The position numbers and the translations under genes are program-made. Positions 40,769 to 44,521 of a stretch of 44,521 nucleotides of DNA are shown here, piece by piece (position 1 is the first letter of the stretch; each line of letters begins with the position of its first letter). The notes beneath the pieces were generated by a model that was not told the origin of the DNA, made no database searches, and was given only the letters and a program-made list of their open reading frames with translations. The DNA is from Eubacteriales bacterium (GTDB taxonomy: Bacteria; Bacillota; Clostridia; Oscillospirales; Butyricicoccaceae), in the NCBI GenBank assembly GCA_030523305.1, contig JAUNIY010000007.1:1-44521 (forward strand). The letters are read 5' to 3'.

Positions 40769-40806
40769 ACTCCCGATCTGTTGGAACAGGTCGGGAGTCC
40801 TTTTTT
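40769..40806 (+). terminator. Bidirectional terminator, htpG and micropeptides
   Basis: The stem ACTCCCGA/TCGGGAGT (40769-40776, 40791-40798), with an inner CTGTT/AACAG, is followed by CCTTTTTT on plus and TTTT on minus. Confidence 0.88.
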
Positions 40807-40891
40807 GCGCAAACAGAAAAATCCACAGGCTGTGGAAAGGCCTGCGGATTCCTCTGAGAGAAAAGTGTATATCTATCAAGGTGGAATGGGT

Positions 40892-41005
40892 TTAGCGGTA
40901 GTCATAATCCATACGATGCGCCGGTGCAGTCATCGGATTGGCCATATGTGTGAAAATTGTGCCGAGAACCGGCAGAATAGCAAGCAGTACAGTAGTAATC
41001 ATCAT
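40892..41005 (-). CDS. Tandem micropeptide 1 (37 aa, one membrane helix)
   Basis: Begins MMITTVLLAILPVLGTIFTH, a single hydrophobic helix of about 18 residues, then a short polar tail ending MDYDYR. AGAAGGA lies ~6 nt before the ATG. Third and last of three tandem paralogues that share LP, then two hydrophobic/small residues, I, P or F, and HM at the end of the helix. Predicted to sit in the membrane with a short acidic/aromatic tail. No family recognised. Confidence 0.75.
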   Translation of the reverse strand: MMITTVLLAILPVLGTIFTHMANPMTAPAHRMDYDYR

Positions 41006-41048
41006 TTGTTCCTTCTTTCTTTGGTCTCCTATCCTCATTGGGATGTTG

Positions 41049-41159
41049 TTATCTCATGTCGTATCCTTCTTCTGCTTCCGGCTGGATGTTCATCATGTGT
41101 ACCGGAATGACTGCCAGGATCGGCAGAATGACAAACAGTGCGGTCAATGCGTTCGTCAT
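41049..41159 (-). CDS. Tandem micropeptide 2 (36 aa, one membrane helix)
   Basis: Begins MTNALTALFVILPILAVIPV, followed by HMMNIQPEAEEGYDMR. GAGGGGG lies 6 nt before the ATG, a strong ribosome site. The core VILPILAVIPVHM aligns without gaps with LVLPCVGMIPAHM in the upstream and AILPVLGTIFTHM in the downstream neighbour. The tail is acidic and ends with a Tyr-Asp pair, like the others. The gap to micropeptide 1 is 43 nt. Confidence 0.78.
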   Translation of the reverse strand: MTNALTALFVILPILAVIPVHMMNIQPEAEEGYDMR

Positions 41160-41181
41160 CGTGACCCCCTCATTTCATATA

Positions 41182-41301
41182 TCAGAATGTCAGATAATCG
41201 AACTCGTCCTCTACATCGGGCAATCGGGCGGTCATATGTGCCGGAATCATGCCGACACACGGAAGCACCAGCAGTAAAAGTGTCATAACAGCAGTCATCA
41301 T
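41182..41301 (-). CDS. Tandem micropeptide 3 (39 aa, one membrane helix)
   Basis: Begins MMTAVMTLLLLVLPCVGMIP, then AHMTARLPDVEDEFDYLTF. AAGAGGGA lies close to the first ATG. First of the three genes in transcription order; a Cys is present in the helix. The 22-nt gap to micropeptide 2 suggests one mRNA. A TATAAT at 41389-41394 (minus) about 90 nt upstream may be the -10, but its -35 is not recognisable. Confidence 0.75.
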   Translation of the reverse strand: MMTAVMTLLLLVLPCVGMIPAHMTARLPDVEDEFDYLTF

Positions 41302-41648
41302 AAATCCCTCTTTTCGTATCTGTTCGCTGTCGTTATTATGTGGCGTCGAGGTTCCTGTTTTGGTTTTCCTCTCTGTTTTTATGGCTTTATTATAGTCTTA
41401 AAATACAAATCTCGCTTTCATTTTTTTGCGAAAGAATCTGCTTTTTTCCGGCCTTTTTCCGGGGTGCGTTCCACTTTTTTTCGGTTTCTTGCGTTCGCAG
41501 TCCAGCAGCTCCAAAATCCACCCTCTCCCTCGTTTTTCACCGCAAAAAACGCAGCATTTTTATATCGATATACTTGTTTTGTGCCTGCAACATTCTGGTG
41601 TTTTCTGCATATGTTTTTGTCATTTGTGTAACATTTTTTTGCAACAGC
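41302..41648. other. Leader and intergenic region upstream of the micropeptides
   Basis: AT-rich, with long A- and T-runs on alternating strands. It contains the possible micropeptide -10 (41389-41394, TATAAT on minus). Open frames on the plus strand here are F-rich readings of T-runs without ribosome sites. Nothing else seen. Confidence 0.5.
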
Positions 41649-41677
41649 AAAAGGCCCTCAGCAATTTGCCGAGGGCC
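41649..41677 (-). terminator. Terminator of the RCC1-repeat gene
   Basis: A 10-position stem GGCCCTCaGC/GCcGAGGGCC (41653-41662, 41668-41677) is followed on minus by TTTTGC, 14 nt after the stop. Confidence 0.88.
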
Positions 41678-41690
41678 TGACACATGATAT

Positions 41691-42938
41691 TTATTTTTTC
41701 AGGTACACTGCCGTAGCGGTCTTGACGCTGTCTTCCTCTGAGCCGATGCCCAGCTGTCCATACAGGTTGCACCCAATGGTACGCAGCACACCATCCGAAG
41801 ATCGGTACATACTGTTGAAGCCGCCCGCTGCAATGGCTTCTACATGCTTCGCCAGCTCCCGCGGCTCGGCCTGATAATAAATGCTTTCGTCGCCGATTTC
41901 ATAAACATCGTCGCCATATTTCATGCCCAGCTGGGTATAGTTGTTGACGCCCCAGGTATACGCCGTGCCGTCGCTTGTCAGCGCAACGGCGTGCGCGCTG
42001 CCCGCCGCGATATCGGTCACGTCCTCCATCAGCTTCAGCGGGGTTGCCTGAACATTGTTTTCCATGTCCGCAACCTTCGTCGTGCCAACCGAGCCGACGC
42101 GGTTATCGCCCCAGCCGTACAGTACGCCGTCTTCGGTCAAGGCAAACGCCATATACCGCGTGCCGCAGGCCACCTTGCTGATACCGTCCATCACCTTGGC
42201 CGGCTCAGACTGGTATGCTTCGCCATTGCTGTTCTCGCTGTCGGTCTGCTCCAGCCCCAGCTGGTGGTCAATATTGCTGCCCCATGCGTACAGCGTGCCG
42301 TCTGTGGTGATCGCCATCGAATAATCCTCTCCGGCATCGATATACGCCACATTGTCCATCAGCTTGTACGGCGTGGACATGCACGCATACCCATCTTCAT
42401 CGGTCTGGTCGCATGCGCTGTCGTCAATGCCGAGCGCGCCGTCCTTATTCCTGCCCCAGACATACAGTGCGCCGTCCTCGCCGATCGCCATCGCGTGCTT
42501 GGAGCCTGCCGCTACCATGGCGACATCCTCCATCATTTTTTCCGGCTCCATACGGCTGATGTTCATACCGTCGCCCATCTGATAGCTGGTGTTGTCACCC
42601 CACGCATATAGGTTGCCGCTCTTATTGAGCGCAAAAGACAGCTCGTTGCCTGCCGCCACCTGTACGACACGGCCCGGCACCTCTACCTTGACCGGCTCGG
42701 ATTTGTTGTCGCAGGTGACATCTCCGAGCTCGCCCATCTTATTGTGCCCCCATGCGTACACATCGCCTCCCGCGTCCACGGCCAGCATATGGTCTTCCCC
42801 GATCGCCATCTCCTGCGACGTTATGTCTTCCGTCGAACCGTTCCGGCTCAGCCCGATAAACATGGCCACTGCAATGACAACCACCACAACTGCCGTTCCC
42901 AGCAATGCCGCGATGGCTCTGTTTCTCTCTCTTGACAT
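41691..42938 (-). CDS. Membrane-anchored RCC1-repeat beta-propeller protein
   Basis: A 415-aa protein. A basic N-terminus (MSRERNR) and one helix (about 8-29) are followed by about six or seven RCC1-type repeats, each carrying a VYAWGxNxxGxLG-like core (YAWGHNKMGELG, YAWGDNTSYQMG, YVWGRNKDGALG, YAWGSNIDHQLG, YGWGDNRVGSVG, YTWGVNNYTQLG). A seven-bladed propeller outside the cell, tethered by the helix, is expected. Such propellers bind proteins or glycans; no catalytic motif is evident. GAGGAAG lies ~7 nt from the ATG. It follows gluQ by 51 nt and may be read through from it. Confidence 0.88.
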   Translation of the reverse strand: MSRERNRAIAALLGTAVVVVVIAVAMFIGLSRNGSTEDITSQEMAIGEDHMLAVDAGGDVYAWGHNKMGELGDVTCDNKSEPVKVEVPGRVVQVAAGNELSFALNKSGNLYAWGDNTSYQMGDGMNISRMEPEKMMEDVAMVAAGSKHAMAIGEDGALYVWGRNKDGALGIDDSACDQTDEDGYACMSTPYKLMDNVAYIDAGEDYSMAITTDGTLYAWGSNIDHQLGLEQTDSENSNGEAYQSEPAKVMDGISKVACGTRYMAFALTEDGVLYGWGDNRVGSVGTTKVADMENNVQATPLKLMEDVTDIAAGSAHAVALTSDGTAYTWGVNNYTQLGMKYGDDVYEIGDESIYYQAEPRELAKHVEAIAAGGFNSMYRSSDGVLRTIGCNLYGQLGIGSEEDSVKTATAVYLKK

Positions 42939-42989
42939 GGATACTTCCTCACTTTACCGAAAATTCAAGCATTGCCTTTTATTCCAGTC

Positions 42990-43949
42990 CTACCCCGTTT
43001 TTGCCTCCTGTAAAATCCCCATTGGAAGCACGGCGTCTTCCTTCGATATTTGCTCCCATGAAAAACCTGCCGCCAGCTCCTGTAACGTCACCGGCTGCGC
43101 CGTCGGGCGCAAGCCAACTGCCGCCGCCAGCATACCGATGATCGGCTCCGGGCGGCCAAACCGTCCGCGCAGCACACCCAAATCAAGATCGCCGTCCCGC
43201 TTGGACAGCCGCCTGCCATCCGGCGCAGTGAGCAGCGGGATATGATAAAACGCCGGCGCACGCAGGCCGAGCTGTTCATACAGATAGATCTGCCGCGGGG
43301 TGGACTCCAGCAGGTCGCGTCCGCGCACCACCTCCGTAACGCCCATTTCCGCGTCGTCTACGACCACGGCAAGTTGATAGCCGTATACGCCATCCGAACG
43401 CCGCAGGATAAAGTCGCCGCAGTCCTCCGCCAGGTTTTGTGCATATGCGCCTTGGCACCCATCGATCAGGCAGATCTGCCTGTCCGGTACCCTGACGCGC
43501 ACAGCAGGCGGCCGCTGCCTGCGCTTTTGCGCAACCTGCTCCGGTGTCAGGTTCCGACACGTCCCGGCATACACATACGTGCCGTCCGAGCGGTGCGGCG
43601 CCTGGGCCGCATGCAGCTCGGCCCGGCTGCAAAAACACGGGTACAGCAGGCCCTTGCGCTCCAGCTTTTCCAGATACCTGCCGTACAGGTCAAACCGGTT
43701 GCTCTGGTACCACGGTTCGCCGCCTGCGCTGCCGCCGTCGTCCCAATCGATGCCGAACCACTGCAAATCGTCCTCAATCTGGTCGGCCAGTGTGCGCGGG
43801 CACCGCATGGCATCCAAATCCTCGATGCGCAGCAGATAACGCCCGCCGGCAGCGCGCACCGACAGCCAGGACAGCATCGCGCACAGGATATTGCCCAGAT
43901 GCATGCGCCCGCTGGGCGTCGGTGCAAATCGGCCACATACCGTCTGCAT
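42990..43949 (-). CDS. gluQ: Glutamyl-Q tRNA(Asp) synthetase-like protein
   Basis: A 319-aa, class I synthetase-like enzyme with only the catalytic half of GluRS. HIGH-type motif FAPTPSGRMHLGN, the zinc site CFC...Y..GTC characteristic of GluQ (residues about 108-130), and a KMSKS-type loop RRLSKRDGD. GluQ attaches glutamate to queuosine in tRNA(Asp). It lacks the anticodon-binding domain of GluRS. The ATG at 43949 is 1 nt after the stop of the upstream gene (TAACATG), so coupling is likely. A start at 43976, overlapping that gene, is also possible. Confidence 0.88.
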   Translation of the reverse strand: MQTVCGRFAPTPSGRMHLGNILCAMLSWLSVRAAGGRYLLRIEDLDAMRCPRTLADQIEDDLQWFGIDWDDGGSAGGEPWYQSNRFDLYGRYLEKLERKGLLYPCFCSRAELHAAQAPHRSDGTYVYAGTCRNLTPEQVAQKRRQRPPAVRVRVPDRQICLIDGCQGAYAQNLAEDCGDFILRRSDGVYGYQLAVVVDDAEMGVTEVVRGRDLLESTPRQIYLYEQLGLRAPAFYHIPLLTAPDGRRLSKRDGDLDLGVLRGRFGRPEPIIGMLAAAVGLRPTAQPVTLQELAAGFSWEQISKEDAVLPMGILQEAKTG

Positions 43950-43950
43950 G

Positions 43951-44370
43951 TTACTGCTGCATCGCCGGGCGGTCATGACATTCCGCCATGCATTTTGCGC
44001 AGTCGTGGATGCAGTTCATCGGGTCGTCTTCGTCCTCCTCCGGGATGACAATTTTCGACACATCGCCTACCTCTTCCCCGGCCAGATAGCCCGCGATGCA
44101 CTCGATCGCATCGCCGGTACATCCGGGCAGGACATGCATGCCCAGCATGCGCAGCGTGGTCTGCAGCGCTGTACCCACCTCTCCGGCCAGCAGGACGTCA
44201 ATGTTTTGCTGGGATAGCTGGAACAGGACGCTTGTAATCCCCTCCTTGCCCAGCGCAATGGTTTCCCGCGCAATCGGTTTGCCATCCTCTTCGGTGACAA
44301 TTAGGACCTCCGTGCTGTGCGCAATGGTATCCGAAAGTTTCCCATCTTTTACTGCTGCTGCTACTTTCAT
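43951..44370 (-). CDS. NifX/NifB-C-terminal-like (dinitrogenase cofactor domain) protein
   Basis: A 139-aa protein with the NifX/NafY ribonuclease-H-like fold: MKVAAAVKDGKLSDTIAHST, then GKEGITSVLFQLSQQNIDVLLAGEVGT and a GCTGDA loop. Family members bind iron-sulfur or Fe-Mo precursor clusters; in non-diazotrophs the role is uncertain. A C-terminal extension carries CIHDCAKCMAEC, a CxxxCxxCxxxC set that may hold a cluster or metal. GGGGAGGAGA lies 6-7 nt from the ATG. No nif gene is in the window. Confidence 0.85.
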   Translation of the reverse strand: MKVAAAVKDGKLSDTIAHSTEVLIVTEEDGKPIARETIALGKEGITSVLFQLSQQNIDVLLAGEVGTALQTTLRMLGMHVLPGCTGDAIECIAGYLAGEEVGDVSKIVIPEEDEDDPMNCIHDCAKCMAECHDRPAMQQ

Positions 44371-44431
44371 GTCTATCTCCTCCCCGCAAGGCAAATGTGC
44401 CTCGCGCGTATCTTTTTCGTCATTCTTTCTT

Positions 44432-44460
44432 ATTATATCCCAAATAGCCAAGCCGCGCAA
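44432..44460 (-). promoter_or_regulatory. Promoter of the NifX-like gene, TTGCGC-17-TATAAT
   Basis: On minus, TTGCGC (44455-44460), 17 nt, TATAAT (44432-44437), 61 nt before the ATG. Confidence 0.7.
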
Positions 44461-44475
44461 CCGCGAGATAATCAG

Positions 44476-44497
44476 AACCACTAGTAAACTAGTGGTT
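44476..44497. promoter_or_regulatory. Perfect 10-bp-arm palindromic operator
   Basis: Arms AACCACTAGT and ACTAGTGGTT, separated by AA, centred about 29 bp upstream of the -35 of the NifX-like gene. The motif CACTAG recurs at 44500-44505. The position suits an activator site, or an operator for a gene beyond the window edge. A small GCCCT/AGGGC hairpin follows at 44505-44517. Confidence 0.6.
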
Positions 44498-44521
44498 TGC
44501 ACTAGCCCTGAAAGGGCATAT

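Noticed and set aside
41338-41687. Several phenylalanine-rich plus-strand frames (97-115 codons)
   Set aside because: They read T-runs, lack ribosome sites and overlap each other in three frames, as expected of non-coding AT-rich DNA.

Overview
The window looks like chromosomal DNA of a moderately GC-rich, spore-forming, anaerobic gut Clostridium relative (Oscillospirales/Butyricicoccus-Agathobaculum-like by inference). The evidence is the RnfCDG electron-transport genes, Firmicutes-type AGGAGG ribosome sites and sigma-A promoters, a CIRCE element, mini-RNase III, a PRD-type PTS regulator, a class II GalT, a cotJC remnant and a forespore-type promoter. No rRNA, tRNA, CRISPR array, phage gene or insertion sequence is visible.

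Layout. 1-2.5 kb: 5' part of an rnf operon (rnfC-D-G, minus strand). 2.9-5.3 kb: an orphan soluble kinase-like protein diverging from gap (GAPDH). 5.4-7.2 kb: a PspA plus TPM-domain membrane protein pair. 7.4-13.6 kb: housekeeping genes (trxA, mrnC, yebC), an Asn/Gln/Ser-rich small protein with a sigma-G-like promoter, an SLH-anchored transglutaminase-like protein, an HD-domain/CpXC gene pair and a cotJC gene without its 5' end. 13.9-22.3 kb: a complete galactitol module (HPr, gatY, gatZ, gatD, PTS IIC-IIB-IIA, PRD regulator). Between gatA and the regulator sits a compact unit that reads as a type I toxin-antitoxin locus. 22.7-25.9 kb: a TRAP transporter operon with a triple operator. 27.1-38.5 kb: an alpha-galactoside/galactose block (galT-galE-galK, AraC regulator, GH36 alpha-galactosidase, GPH symporter, LacI regulator, second galE). 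38.7-40.7 kb: CIRCE-controlled htpG. 40.9-41.3 kb: three tandem related one-helix micropeptides. 41.7-44.4 kb: an RCC1-repeat membrane protein, gluQ and a NifX-like protein.

How it fits together. The GPH symporter imports galactosides, alpha-galactosidase releases galactose, and GalK/GalT/GalE convert it by the Leloir route. Galactitol enters separately by its PTS, is oxidised by GatD and reaches glycolysis through GatY/GatZ, with gap nearby. So about 25 kb is devoted to galactose-derived substrates, with at least three local regulators (PRD, AraC, LacI).

The most novel material is in small elements that ordinary gene calling would miss: the 27-aa toxin candidate with opposed promoters and a sequestered ribosome site (about 19.91-20.21 kb), the three paralogous micropeptides (40.89-41.30 kb), two further orphan micropeptides (26.6 and 36.2 kb), the Asn-rich candidate spore protein (8.5 kb) and the 14-bp-period operator array (25.9 kb). 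All functional statements rest on reading motifs by eye; no database search was run.
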